Origin: Deltaproteobacteria bacterium
GTDB lineage: Bacteria; Myxococcota_A; UBA9160; UBA6930
DNA length: 53,924 nt
Direction: 5' to 3'
Assembly: GCA_029261795.1 (NCBI GenBank)
Contig: JAJDAP010000004.1
Location: 1-53,924, forward strand
Shown: one piece after another, positions 17,707 to 27,054 of the stretch
Layout: each line of letters opens with the position of its first letter
How positions within the stretch are numbered: position 1 is the first letter of the stretch
The notes under the pieces: model-generated
What the model was told of the DNA's origin: nothing
Database searches by the model: none
Seen by the model: the letters and a program-made list of their open reading frames with translations, nothing else
Made by a program: the position numbers and the translations under genes

Positions 17707-18990
17707 TCATTCTGCGGGCTTCGACGCGACGAAGATCGCGCTCATGTTCTCGAGAAGTCCGAAGCCACGCGCCTGGATCTCTTCGCGTGCCTTGGGCGAG
17801 GCTGAGCCGGACAACCAGATCTCGCGTCGGGGTGCGTCTTCGACTGCGGCTCCCAATTCCACCAGCTCGCGGACCGGCCGGGTCCAGATCAGATGGTCGA
17901 CCTCGACCGGCGTGATCCGTGTCCCACTCTCCAGGTAGGCGCGTACCACGCGGCCGGCGGCGCTGATTCGTTCGATGCGCTCCATCCTTCTGTGCACCGC
18001 TGCCAGCAGCTCCGCGGTTCGCTGGTAGAGGAGCGCATCTTGTTCGGTGGCGGCGCTGAGGCTCGCTTCGACGAATTCCCTCCGCCCAGCAACCCCTTCG
18101 AGGTCCGCCAGCGAGCCCACGATGATGACCTGGTGTCTCGGTGAGTACCAGGAATGTGCGAGGAACCGATCTGCTAGTTCCGCCTCGACGCCCATCTCGG
18201 CCAGCTCGATCCGGTTCATGCGCCGCAAGTCTTCCGGGGACTGGTTCGCCAGACGTTCGGCGAGATGATTGGCGGCGGGAATCCAGGGCCGACGTCCCGC
18301 CTCCTCGCCGATGCGACGGAACGGCACGAGTTCGAAGGCGAAGCCGCCGGCCCAGATCGCCCATGCCGACCGATTCATCTCTCGCTGCAGACGAAGGTTC
18401 GAACTGTATGGATCGACCCCGAGCTGAGCCGCCAGCGCGCGCTTGCGATCCTCGAAGCCGAGGATCTCTTGCATCGCGCGGCCCTCGAACTCGCCACGCT
18501 CGAATGGCCGAAGCGCCGCGATCCGCTGGACCTCTGCGACGGCGTTCTTGGGAAGCCCTAGCAAGCTGTCCACAGGACGCGTTAGCAGGTTCCACGCCGC
18601 CACGACCGGGTTGCGCGCCGTGACCACCAGCGCCGAGGCGAAAGCTTCGGTCCGGCTGACCTCGTCCAGCAGCGCGAGCGCTTCGATCTCGGCGATGCGT
18701 GTGCGGAGCAATGCATCGCCGTGCACTTCGAGAGCGCCGAAGTCGGATTCGATCCTCCAGATGTGCAGGAAGCCGTCTGATCCCACGCTCTCGTTGACGC
18801 GGTAGTGCTCGCCCGCGATCAGCTCAGGCGACAGCAACCGCGACGCGCGATGATCATCAGGCGGCCGCTCGAAACCCGATGAGGCATCGGTGTCCGCTTC
18901 ATCGAGCACCGGAATGGTGCCCGGACCGCCGGCGCTCTGGCAGCCGAGAACGAGCGACAGCAGGATTCCAGAGAAGAACGCGCGCCTCAC
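17707..18990 (-). CDS. Lipoprotein of unknown function
   Basis: A 427-residue predicted lipoprotein. It has a signal sequence with lipobox ending at Cys17 (SLVLGC), a beta-rich section (YRVNESVGSDGFLHIWRIES), a central helical region (about 120-260) and a C-terminal part ending FGLLENMSAIFVASKP. No catalytic motif or family is recognised. It starts at a GTG overlapping the stop of the M48 protease gene (GTGA), which argues for a joint role at the membrane, perhaps as a partner of the protease. Confidence 0.8.
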   Translation of the reverse strand: MRRAFFSGILLSLVLGCQSAGGPGTIPVLDEADTDASSGFERPPDDHRASRLLSPELIAGEHYRVNESVGSDGFLHIWRIESDFGALEVHGDALLRTRIAEIEALALLDEVSRTEAFASALVVTARNPVVAAWNLLTRPVDSLLGLPKNAVAEVQRIAALRPFERGEFEGRAMQEILGFEDRKRALAAQLGVDPYSSNLRLQREMNRSAWAIWAGGFAFELVPFRRIGEEAGRRPWIPAANHLAERLANQSPEDLRRMNRIELAEMGVEAELADRFLAHSWYSPRHQVIIVGSLADLEGVAGRREFVEASLSAATEQDALLYQRTAELLAAVHRRMERIERISAAGRVVRAYLESGTRITPVEVDHLIWTRPVRELVELGAAVEDAPRREIWLSGSASPKAREEIQARGFGLLENMSAIFVASKPAE

Positions 18991-20408
18991 CGCCGTCTCC
19001 CATACGGGCCTTCGAGAGCCACCTTGATGGCACGCCCGCTCGGAAGAGGCTGCTCCAACGGCCAGGCATTCGCCGCCGAGATCCAGCCGGCACCCGAGGC
19101 CGATCCCGTGCGGCGGGCAAGGCCCTCGAGGGATTCGCCGCCGCGTGACGTGGTGACCGCGAGCCGGAGTTCGCGGATCTTCGCGCGATCTGGTGTGCGA
19201 AGCGGCGCGAACGAATTGGCCACGCGCGTGAATTCGGCGACGTAGCGGCTGGCATCCGCCACCGGTGCAACCCCCGTGATCGCGTAGATCCGGCCAGCGT
19301 ACGACACCCAGGTGAAATCGATCGCGGATCCGTCCGCCTCGACCTTCAGATGCGCGGCGGGAAGGCCTGAGATCTGGCGTCGCTCGATCCCCGCCCGGGT
19401 GGTCTCGTCCAGGTCGCTCTTTGTCAGGAGATCCATCGGATCGTCTCCTTCGCCCGCCAGCCGAAGTGTCACGAAGATGTCTCGGCGATCACTCGGCAGG
19501 CTCGCGACGGTGTCGGGCAGATTGAGATGTTCCCAACCCGCCGGCAGGCGGATCGAGAACGCGAGGCCGGGATGAAGGAATCGATCGCCGACGAAGCTAC
19601 CGTTCTTGGGATTCTCGCCGACCATGAGCCCCGCCAACCGCGAGAGCACCGCGCTTCGATCGTTGGCAATCGGAGCAGCCGGACCTCTCGCGCGGCTCGC
19701 GGCGCGGCCGAGAACGCGCTGCCTGCGGTCCGGCGCAGAGGGATGGCTCGAGAGGAAACTCACGCGACTCGGGGCATCGGTGTGCAACGCGTGCTCGAGC
19801 TCCAGCGCCTGGAGTGCGTCCGCCAGGGCCGCGGGGTCGTAGCCAGCGGCGGCAGCGTAGTCGACGCCCAGCCCGTCAGCGGCGTGTTCCTGCTGTCGGC
19901 TGTATGCCGAGATTGCGACACCGCCGGCGATGGCTGCCGGTAGCGCGGCCAACCGACCGAGACCCGGCGCGATGTTGCTGATGATGCCCGCCGGCACACC
20001 GATCAGGATGGCCAGAGGCGCCGCTGCGGCCTTGCGACGCGCGGCATGACGGCCGGCGATGTGGCCGATCTCGTGCCCGAGGACTCCAGCAAGCTCGTCC
20101 TCGCTATTCAGCAGCGCCAACAGTCCGCGCGAGATGTAGACCGGGCCCCCTGGAAGGGCGAACGCGTTGGGCACCTCCATGTCGATGACATGGAACCGGT
20201 AGGCCACACCGGGCGGTGCGTGCTGGGCCACACGCTGTCCGACAGCCGTCACCCATGCAGCCGAACGTGCATGGTCCGAGAGACCCACGGTCTCTTCGAG
20301 ACGAGCCTCTTCGTTTGCACCGATTTCCTGTTCTTCCGCGGGCGACAGGCAGCCTGACAGGAGAAACCCCGAAATGGTCAGCAAGGCGCCGTGGCGAAGA
20401 TTCAGCAT
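18987..20408 (-). CDS. M48-family zinc metalloprotease lipoprotein (BepA/LoiP-like)
   Basis: A 473-residue lipoprotein with lipobox at Cys20 (GFLLSGC). The M48 domain carries the zinc motif HEIGH at residues 112-116, followed by AGRHAARR, and the downstream EHAADGLGVDYAAAAGYDP segment supplies the third ligand. A small second domain (LEGLARRTGSASGAGW) at the C-terminus resembles a LysM/SH3-like unit. Such periplasmic proteases clear misassembled outer-membrane proteins. It overlaps the following lipoprotein gene by 4 bases and is probably co-transcribed with it. Confidence 0.92.
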   Translation of the reverse strand: MLNLRHGALLTISGFLLSGCLSPAEEQEIGANEEARLEETVGLSDHARSAAWVTAVGQRVAQHAPPGVAYRFHVIDMEVPNAFALPGGPVYISRGLLALLNSEDELAGVLGHEIGHIAGRHAARRKAAAAPLAILIGVPAGIISNIAPGLGRLAALPAAIAGGVAISAYSRQQEHAADGLGVDYAAAAGYDPAALADALQALELEHALHTDAPSRVSFLSSHPSAPDRRQRVLGRAASRARGPAAPIANDRSAVLSRLAGLMVGENPKNGSFVGDRFLHPGLAFSIRLPAGWEHLNLPDTVASLPSDRRDIFVTLRLAGEGDDPMDLLTKSDLDETTRAGIERRQISGLPAAHLKVEADGSAIDFTWVSYAGRIYAITGVAPVADASRYVAEFTRVANSFAPLRTPDRAKIRELRLAVTTSRGGESLEGLARRTGSASGAGWISAANAWPLEQPLPSGRAIKVALEGPYGRRR

Positions 20409-20448
20409 GATTCGTTCTCCCGACGTATCCGCTGTTGGGCGAGGGCCG

Positions 20449-20714
20449 CTAGACAGATGGGTCGTCGTTCAGGATGAGTCGGATGTCGCGAGCAATGAGG
20501 CGTGCGTCGGAATCGAGCCAGCCCACGCGGAACCCCAGAGTCCGTTCCAACGGTCGCTCTCCGGACGATAGTCGAATATAACGTCCAGTTGAGACCCGTA
20601 AGCTGCGTCCGCTCCCCGCACTTGTCTCGATCCGAGCCAATCGGGTACGCGAAGCCTAGCCGCTTGCGGGCGCTCGATCGCGCCCTCCCGGATTGAGCGC
20701 CGGGAGCGCACCAC
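20449..20714 (-). pseudogene. Possible frameshifted gene remnant after batD
   Basis: Two overlapping minus-strand frames each look protein-like for part of this stretch. One reads LDVIFDYRPESDRWN; one base out of phase the other continues TLGFRVGWLDSDARLIARD and ends with TAG at 20449. Joined, DRWN-x-TLGFRV resembles the C-terminal end of formylglycine-generating-enzyme-type domains, but the likeness is weak. It could equally be another unknown gene or chance. It overlaps the 3' end of the BatD gene and fills the gap to the M48 gene. Confidence 0.25.
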
Positions 20715-21996
20715 TGCCGGCAGACTTCCGGGTCATCGCCAGTTCGCGCCGTGTCGTCCCGAGCGCAGCGCGGAGAGCGGCCCGATCCGAGCGATCGAAC
20801 GAGTACGGCTCGCCGGCGTAGGATGCTCGTTCCAGAGCCCCAACGGAACGGACCAATGCCTCACCACCCGGGAGCCTTTGCAGCGATGAGAGCCCGCTCT
20901 CGCCACTCCCGACAGTATCGAGCCAACGGCCCAGCTGCCGGTAGATGAGGCGGGCCTCGTTTCGACGCACGGCATGTACGAGTTCTCGATATCGAACGGC
21001 TTCGGAGTTCGCCTTACGCGCGCGAGCATGTTCCCAATCGTCGAGCAGGCGTTGCAGACGATGGCGGCCTGCGAAAACGAAGGCGATCGCGAACGCGAAG
21101 CCGAGCACTACGAGGATGGCGACGCCTCGGCGAAGCACGGGACGCGGGGGACCTTCGCTCTCTGCTACGGGCGGCGTAGCGACTACGAACGAGAGGGCGG
21201 GAGCTTCGGCGACTTCGATCGTCCCGGTGCGACGGTTCCACCAGCGCAGCTTCAGCGCGGGGAGCACGAAGTCGCCAGGCTCCTCGATCAGGTAGCTCAC
21301 GGTTTCGGTTCGGCGCCCGATCGAACGTCCAACGGCGCTCCCGGCCACGTCCTCCGTCTCGGGGCTGCGCGCGTAGGCGCGAAGACCGGCTGGCGGCCGA
21401 TCGTCGATCAACGGAGGAACGAACATGGAGGGAAGATCGGCGACCGTCACGGTAACGGTTCGCGTGATCGCGTCACCGACGGCGGGGGCGGCCAGGTCAC
21501 CCTCGATGCTTTGCTCGAGCGAGAGCCTGCGCGTCGCCAGGAAGGGCTCCAGCGCCGCGGCCGCGGCGGGCACGATGGCGTCGAAGCGGATCGGCGCCAG
21601 CGTGCGCGCCAAGTGAACGGGCTTTCGCGTCTCGGGATGCGCGTAGTGGACGTGCACCACCTGGTCGTCGATGACATAACTTGCCGCGGTGAGCGGGTAG
21701 AGCAGGTAGTCGCGCACGATGCCGACGTGTGCGACACCGCCAATCCGCTCGCGCACGTTGTAGGAGCCGTCGGCGGGCTCCCGCACCACCAACCCCGCCA
21801 GTTCGAAGCTCGGATAGTCCGGCGAACTCGTGAACCAGGTCGGCACCAGCACCGTGACACGCAGGCGCATCGGCGAGCCGACTACGGCCTGGCGCGGAAT
21901 CACCTCCGCGCGAACCACCGGAGCTGCCTCGGCCGCCGTCGTCAACACCGCGAGGACGAGCAGGGACAGCTGGAGGGCCGAGCCGAACCGCCTCAT
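20656..21996 (-). CDS. BatD-like membrane protein
   Basis: A 446-residue protein that starts at the ATG overlapping the previous stop (ATGA). A signal peptide (about 1-24) leads into a long periplasmic part of beta-sandwich repeats (VVRAEVIPRQAVVGSPMRL; TVTVTVADLPSMFVPPL), then one membrane helix near residue 305 (VAILVVLGFAFAIAFVFAG) and a basic cytoplasmic helical tail. This is the BatD layout. Last gene of the MoxR operon. Bat proteins are linked to envelope stress and aerotolerance, but the mechanism is unsettled. Confidence 0.85.
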   Translation of the reverse strand: MRRFGSALQLSLLVLAVLTTAAEAAPVVRAEVIPRQAVVGSPMRLRVTVLVPTWFTSSPDYPSFELAGLVVREPADGSYNVRERIGGVAHVGIVRDYLLYPLTAASYVIDDQVVHVHYAHPETRKPVHLARTLAPIRFDAIVPAAAAALEPFLATRRLSLEQSIEGDLAAPAVGDAITRTVTVTVADLPSMFVPPLIDDRPPAGLRAYARSPETEDVAGSAVGRSIGRRTETVSYLIEEPGDFVLPALKLRWWNRRTGTIEVAEAPALSFVVATPPVAESEGPPRPVLRRGVAILVVLGFAFAIAFVFAGRHRLQRLLDDWEHARARKANSEAVRYRELVHAVRRNEARLIYRQLGRWLDTVGSGESGLSSLQRLPGGEALVRSVGALERASYAGEPYSFDRSDRAALRAALGTTRRELAMTRKSAGSGALPALNPGGRDRAPASG

Positions 21997-23606
21997 TCGT
22001 TCGCTCGCTTTCGTTGCTCGTCGATTGCGAAACGAAGCTCCAGGAAATCGCGCGTGCGCGTCTCGACCTGCCGCATCCACTGCTCGGCAGCGCCAACGTC
22101 GAGCTGGGTAGCCGAATCGATGCGGGCCTTCTTGCCCTTGCCTTTCTCGAGATCGAATTTCACCTCGTCGGCACCGAGGTCACCGCTCGCCTCGGAATCC
22201 TCTTCGGCCTCTTCCTCGTGTGCCAGGATCTCTGCCATCAACGACAGGTTCGCGCTCGCCGCGCGGTGGCCGGGGTCCAACGCAATGGCACGCCGGTAGG
22301 CCGCCAACGCATGCGCGTAGTCCCCCAGCCCGACGTAGGCATTGCCCAGGTTGTATTCGCCATCTGCGCTACCCACCGCTCCGAAGGCGACGACGGCGAC
22401 CTCGTTGTCCCCGGCGCGATAGGCGGCAACGCCCCGCCACATGGGGTCCGCAAAGCGGGTGGCCGCGGTCTCGGGCTCTCCCCGCTCCATCAATAGACGA
22501 CCCTGCTGATCGGGCGTAAGCCAGAGATCTAGGAACGTCTCGGCACTCGCGGCCTCTGGGACCCCGAAGCCAAGCCAGAGGGCGCCTAACAGCACCCACT
22601 GCATCGTGAATCCCCGCCGGTACCAGAGCAGGCCGATCAGGGCCGCCGGGAAGAGCAGCCAGTACCCCTCGTCGCGAAACGGCAAGGCCTGGTCTTCACC
22701 GGCACGCTCCCGATTCGAACGGATACGGCGAACCAGGCGCATCACGTCTCCCTGGTCCACGCTCGACCGCACCACGGGGACGCCGCGCGCTTCGAGCCCC
22801 GCGAGCAAGCCCTGATCCACGGCCGCGCGCAGAGGGCGGCCAACGCTGTCGAGGGCCAGGCTGCCGTCCTCGAACCGCACGGCGCCACCGGCCTCGGTGC
22901 CCACCACGAGGGCGACCACACCGGCCGCAAGCGATGCCTCGTCGGCTTCGATCAACGGCAGCTGGCTCGCCGCGACCCCGTCCGTGACGAGCACCACCGT
23001 GCCACGCTGCAGCTCCTTCGCAAGCATGTCGCGAGCGAGTGCCAGCGCAGCGGCGGCCTCGTCTCCGGGAACGGGCATGATCGCCGGCTCCAGCCCCTCG
23101 AGGAAACTCTTGAGGACTGCAGGATCGTCGGTGAGCGGCATGACCGTGTGGGCGGAGCCCGCGTAGGCGACGAGTGCGGTTCTGGCGCCGGTCCGCTGCG
23201 CCAGCAGGTCCAGGATCTTCTGCTTGGATCGATCCAGCCGAGAGGGCGCCACATCGGTCGCGAGCATGCTCGTCGAAGTCTCGAGCGCGATGACTACCGG
23301 CGCGGTCTCACTGAAGAACGGGGAAATAGCAGGACGCCAGGCGGGCCCTGCCGCCGCCACCGCGCATAACATTCCGGAAACCACCATCAGGTCCGAAGGA
23401 CGGACGCGCCGCTTGCCGAAGCGGTCGAGTGTGAGCGGACCGAGCAGATGTGCCGCGATGGCGCCCTCCTCCTGATCCGTGGCACGTTCGCGCCGGCGCG
23501 CCCACCAGCCACTGACCAGAAGAGCCGGCAGCGCCAGCAGCCAGAGCGGACGAAGAAAATGGAACACCGCGAACCCGTCCATGAGAGCGTTCAGCAGTTC
23601 CGTCAC
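21993..23606 (-). CDS. BatB-BatC fusion: VWA domain plus TPR protein
   Basis: A 537-residue protein starting at a GTG that overlaps the BatA stop (GTGA). It has N-terminal membrane helices, then a von Willebrand A domain whose MIDAS reads ETSTS at 109-113, Glu replacing the usual Asp. Further membrane helices follow near residues 290-330, then TPR repeats (GEYNLGNAYVGLGDYAHALAAYRRAI) and an acidic/basic tail. In many bacteria the VWA part (BatB) and TPR part (BatC) are separate genes, so this is a fusion. The open frame upstream of the GTG is a shadow of BatA. Confidence 0.88.
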   Translation of the reverse strand: MTELLNALMDGFAVFHFLRPLWLLALPALLVSGWWARRRERATDQEEGAIAAHLLGPLTLDRFGKRRVRPSDLMVVSGMLCAVAAAGPAWRPAISPFFSETAPVVIALETSTSMLATDVAPSRLDRSKQKILDLLAQRTGARTALVAYAGSAHTVMPLTDDPAVLKSFLEGLEPAIMPVPGDEAAAALALARDMLAKELQRGTVVLVTDGVAASQLPLIEADEASLAAGVVALVVGTEAGGAVRFEDGSLALDSVGRPLRAAVDQGLLAGLEARGVPVVRSSVDQGDVMRLVRRIRSNRERAGEDQALPFRDEGYWLLFPAALIGLLWYRRGFTMQWVLLGALWLGFGVPEAASAETFLDLWLTPDQQGRLLMERGEPETAATRFADPMWRGVAAYRAGDNEVAVVAFGAVGSADGEYNLGNAYVGLGDYAHALAAYRRAIALDPGHRAASANLSLMAEILAHEEEAEEDSEASGDLGADEVKFDLEKGKGKKARIDSATQLDVGAAEQWMRQVETRTRDFLELRFAIDEQRKRANE

Positions 23607-24586
23607 GGCGATCGCCTCACCAGGCCACGCAGCGCCATCAGGCCGTAGAAGCTGACGCCCAGGATCGAAACTGCCGCCGCCGGCCAGTGCACCAGGGATT
23701 CCCGCGGCCGGTAGGACTCGACTATTACCTCGCGCGGAACCAACTGGTCGATCTCGGCATAGACGGTTGCCAATGCCGCAGCGTCGCCAGCCTCGAAGAA
23801 GCGACCGCCGGCCACCGAGGCCACCGTCTTCAAAGCGTCGAAGTCGACGCGGTCTTCGCTGCGCCCGGTCGGGTCGCCGACCCCGATCGTGTAGATCGTG
23901 ACGCCTCGCTGGCGCGCGACCTCGGCGGCGTTTCGCGGCGTCATGCGGCTGCCGGTGTCGCTGCCATCGGTGAGCAGCACGAGCAGGCGCTTCTCGACCT
24001 GGCTCGCCTCGAAGCTGCGAATCGCGAGCCCGATGGCGTCGCCGAGCGCCGTATTGGGGCCCGCCATGTTGACCTCGGAGACATCGAGCAACGCGCGCGC
24101 CACTTCGAGATCCTGGGTGAAGGGCGCTTGCAGGTAGGCCTTCGTCCCGAACACGATCAGGCCGATGCGATCTCCCTCGCGTGCCGAGATGAACTCGCCC
24201 ACCACCTCTTTCACGGCGTCCAGGCGCCGGACCCTCTGGCCATCGCCGCGCTTGAAGTCGTGCTCGTCCATCGATCCGGAGAGATCGACCGCGAGCATCA
24301 CATCGCGCGAAGCCTGGACCCGCTCGATGGGCGGCCCCACCCATTGCGGCTTCGCCAGTCCAGCCACCAGCAACAGCCAGGCGAGACCAGCGAACAGCCA
24401 CTGGATGCCGATGCGACGCCGCACCACGGAGCCCTCGTCCGGATCCTCGCCTAGCACCTGGGCGATCATCCTGAAGAAGGGGAAGCGCACGGCACTGGCC
24501 TGCTCTCGATGGGCGGGCGTGATGGCCCAGACGACGAAGGGTGCCGCGAGCAACCCTAACGCCCAGGGGTAGGCGAACTCAAGCAC
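23603..24586 (-). CDS. BatA-like VWA-domain membrane protein
   Basis: A 327-residue protein starting at GTG 24586 (MLEFAYPWALGLLAAPF). Two N-terminal membrane helices (about 7-22 and 62-79) precede a VWA domain with an intact MIDAS, DLSGS at 101-105, and the downstream metal contacts NTALGDAI and LTDGSDTG. A last helix is near residue 305. It overlaps the DUF4381 stop by 8 bases and the next gene by 4. Expected to face the periplasm or cytoplasm with its VWA domain as a protein-binding module controlled by MoxR. Confidence 0.9.
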   Translation of the reverse strand: MLEFAYPWALGLLAAPFVVWAITPAHREQASAVRFPFFRMIAQVLGEDPDEGSVVRRRIGIQWLFAGLAWLLLVAGLAKPQWVGPPIERVQASRDVMLAVDLSGSMDEHDFKRGDGQRVRRLDAVKEVVGEFISAREGDRIGLIVFGTKAYLQAPFTQDLEVARALLDVSEVNMAGPNTALGDAIGLAIRSFEASQVEKRLLVLLTDGSDTGSRMTPRNAAEVARQRGVTIYTIGVGDPTGRSEDRVDFDALKTVASVAGGRFFEAGDAAALATVYAEIDQLVPREVIVESYRPRESLVHWPAAAVSILGVSFYGLMALRGLVRRSP

Positions 24587-25082
24587 GGTGGAACCGGATC
24601 CAACGACGCGCCCTGGCCAGCAGCTCCGCGCGTCCGTCACCTTCGAGCCCGAGCCCTTCGGCCGGTGCATAGGCGAGGTCGAGGAGCCGGCGCCCGACGC
24701 CGCTGCGGAAGAGCTCCCCCTTCACGCGATCGTCCAGGAAGCCGAGCCACGCGTCGCCCGCAAGAGAGGCCACGCTCTCTCGCGGCGCAATCTGGAGCGC
24801 GACCCGCCTCAGGAGCGTTGCGACCGAAGCCGCGGCAGAGGGATCTCCCGCCGCCCATCGGGCCTCGAGCTGGCCGAGTTCGTGAAGCGCCTCGCGGCGA
24901 TAGCGATTCGCCCGCCAGCGACGGAGCGCCCAGATCGCCATCGCGATCGCGGCGAACGAAAGCGCGGCAGCGAGGAAGGCCCAGGCTGTGGTCTGTGGCA
25001 TCCAGCTGACCGGCTCCGGAACGGCGATGTCTTCGAGGCGAGCGAGCAGATCCGGAATCGTCGTTTCCGCGGCATCGCTCAT
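24579..25082 (-). CDS. DUF4381 membrane protein
   Basis: A 167-residue protein with one membrane helix near residues 32-52 (TTAWAFLAAALSFAAIAMAIWALRR region) and a helical cytoplasmic C-terminal domain (EALHELGQLEARWAAGD; RRWIRFHRA). This is the DUF4381 layout, found almost only in MoxR-DUF58-VWA operons. It overlaps the DUF58 stop by 4 bases and the BatA start by 8. Function unknown; probably a scaffold for the VWA proteins. Confidence 0.88.
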   Translation of the reverse strand: MSDAAETTIPDLLARLEDIAVPEPVSWMPQTTAWAFLAAALSFAAIAMAIWALRRWRANRYRREALHELGQLEARWAAGDPSAAASVATLLRRVALQIAPRESVASLAGDAWLGFLDDRVKGELFRSGVGRRLLDLAYAPAEGLGLEGDGRAELLARARRWIRFHRA

Positions 25083-26026
25083 CGGCGTCGGCGCCTGGGC
25101 CCGACACCCATGAGTGTCTGGAGTTGCGCCACCGTGTCCTCGCCGGAACTGACGGGCAAGACGGCGGCCCCGGTTTCGGCCTGCCAGTCGAGAAGACGTT
25201 GGATGCGCGCGCCGCTGTGCGTTTCGAGCCGATCGCGAATTCGCCGGTCGCCGAGTTCGAGACTCAGCTGCAGGCGCCCGTCGCCGACCACCAGCGTCCC
25301 GGCATCGGGCATTTCGTGGGCCATCGGATCGTGGACCAGAGCCAGGACGACATCGTTGTGTTGCGCCAGGCGCGCCACGCTCTTGCGTACCGTCTCATCG
25401 GCACCGTCGAAGTCGCTGATGAGCACCAGCAGCGTATCGTGTCCGACGATCCGCGCAGCCGACTCCAGGGCGCTGGCCAACATCTCGGGCGCCGGCTCGA
25501 CGAGGCTGTCGGCCCGCAGGGCGAGGTTCGCCTCGCTCACCTGCTCGAGGAACCGATGCACGGCGCGGCGGCTTCGCTGCGGCCGAATCTCGCTGAGAGC
25601 TTCGTCGTCGAAGACGATGCCGCCCACGCGGTCTCCGGCAGCCAGCACGCGCCAGGCCACGAGCGCGGCCAGCTCGGCCGCGGTCACGGACTTCATGTTA
25701 TGCCGAGACCCGAAGAACATCGAGAGGCGCTGATCGACGACGATCATGGCCGGCCGATCCCGTTCCTCCGTCATCACCCGGACGTGGGGTTCGCGGGTCC
25801 GTGCGGTCACCTTCCAGTCGATGGCGCGGACGTCATCGCCGGGGAGATAGGCCCGAATCTCCTCGAAGTTGAGGCCCCGACCGCGCACCCGCGCAGCGTG
25901 GCGCCCGTTCAACGCGCTCCGGGAAGGCTGCCGCGGCAGGAAGCTGATGCGGCGCGCGCGATGCTCGAGCTGGCGCAGGTGGGCCAGCGTCGCAAAGACC
26001 CGCGCATCGACGGCCGCCTCTTCCAC
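25079..26026 (-). CDS. DUF58 domain protein
   Basis: A 315-residue soluble protein with the DUF58 signature GRGLNFEEIRAYLPGDDVRAIDW near residues 48-70 and a degenerate VWA-like fold (MIVVDQRLSMFFGSR; LVLISDFDGADE). Starts at GTG with GGAGG upstream, 16 bases after the MoxR stop. DUF58 proteins are constant partners of MoxR ATPases and are thought to link the ATPase to the VWA membrane proteins. Confidence 0.92.
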   Translation of the reverse strand: MEEAAVDARVFATLAHLRQLEHRARRISFLPRQPSRSALNGRHAARVRGRGLNFEEIRAYLPGDDVRAIDWKVTARTREPHVRVMTEERDRPAMIVVDQRLSMFFGSRHNMKSVTAAELAALVAWRVLAAGDRVGGIVFDDEALSEIRPQRSRRAVHRFLEQVSEANLALRADSLVEPAPEMLASALESAARIVGHDTLLVLISDFDGADETVRKSVARLAQHNDVVLALVHDPMAHEMPDAGTLVVGDGRLQLSLELGDRRIRDRLETHSGARIQRLLDWQAETGAAVLPVSSGEDTVAQLQTLMGVGPRRRRR

Positions 26027-26042
26027 TGCTCCTCCCTCGCTC

Positions 26043-27029
26043 TCAGGGCAGCGCGACTTGCGCCACGACGGCGTCGATCACCTGATCCGCCGCCACGTCC
26101 CCGCCCTGGGCCTCGAAAGAAAGGATGAGGCGATGGCGGAACACGTCGTGCGCGATCGCGCCTACGTCGGCAGGAGTGACGTACGCCTGCTCGCGCAACC
26201 ACGCGTGCACCCTTGCGCACTTGTCGAGGGCGAGTGAGGCGCGCGGACTCGCGCCTACTTCGATCCAGGAGGCGAGTTCCTCCGAATAGCGTCCGGGCGT
26301 ACGCGTCGCGTGGACCAGATCCGCCATGTAGCGCTCGATGGACTCCGAAACGTGGAGCTCGGCGATCTCGCGACGCGCCTCGAACACGACCTCTTGAGCG
26401 ATGAGCGAGGGCGCGGCAGCCGGTGCGACGGACGCCGCATGAAGAGCAGCCTGTTCCTCGCCACGCACGAGACGCATCACCTCCACCTCGTCCTCGACCG
26501 CCGGGTAGTCGATCCGCACGTGCATCAGGAAGCGATCCATCTGCGCCTCGGGCAACGGGTAGGTGCCCTCCTGTTCGATCGGGTTCTGGGTCGCCATCAC
26601 CATGAAGAGCGCTGGCATCGGATGCGTCGTGCCGGCCACGGTGACCTGCCGCTCCTCCATCGCCTCGAGCAGGGCAGCCTGCACCTTGGCCGGCGCCCGG
26701 TTGATCTCGTCTGCGAGCACCACGTTGGCGAAGATCGGCCCCGGCTCGAACCGGAACTTCCCCTCTCCATCGACGGAATAGTAGACCTCGGTCCCCGTCA
26801 CGTCGGAGGGCAGCAGATCGGGGGTGAACTGGATGCGGCTGAACTCCGCGTCCAGATTCTTCGCCAACGTCTTGATGGCGCGGGTCTTCGCAAGCCCCGG
26901 CAACCCCTCGACGAGTAGATTCCCGTTCGCGAGCAAGCCGATCAACAACCGTTCGACCACCACCTCCTGGCCGATGATCGACCGACCCATGCGGGCCTTC
27001 AACTCGAGGACCTGTTCTCGTGCGGTCAC
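26043..27029 (-). CDS. moxR: MoxR-family AAA+ ATPase
   Basis: A 328-residue AAA+ ATPase. Walker A is GLPGLAKT at 42-49 (Lys48), Walker B is VVLADEIN (Asp107, Glu108), and sensor-1 (MATQNP) is present. It starts at GTG after an AGGAG site, only 25 bases from the sulfatase stop. MoxR proteins act as chaperone-like remodelers for VWA-domain partners; those partners follow directly (DUF58, BatA, BatB-C). Confidence 0.95.
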   Translation of the reverse strand: MTAREQVLELKARMGRSIIGQEVVVERLLIGLLANGNLLVEGLPGLAKTRAIKTLAKNLDAEFSRIQFTPDLLPSDVTGTEVYYSVDGEGKFRFEPGPIFANVVLADEINRAPAKVQAALLEAMEERQVTVAGTTHPMPALFMVMATQNPIEQEGTYPLPEAQMDRFLMHVRIDYPAVEDEVEVMRLVRGEEQAALHAASVAPAAAPSLIAQEVVFEARREIAELHVSESIERYMADLVHATRTPGRYSEELASWIEVGASPRASLALDKCARVHAWLREQAYVTPADVGAIAHDVFRHRLILSFEAQGGDVAADQVIDAVVAQVALP

Positions 27030-27054
27030 ATGGCACTCCTGCTGGAATCCTCGG

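Noticed and set aside
23607..24401. Long 5' extension of the BatB-BatC frame
   Set aside because: The extension translates to Arg/Gly-rich sequence out of phase with BatA, while the GTG at 23606 overlaps the BatA stop and starts a proper membrane helix.
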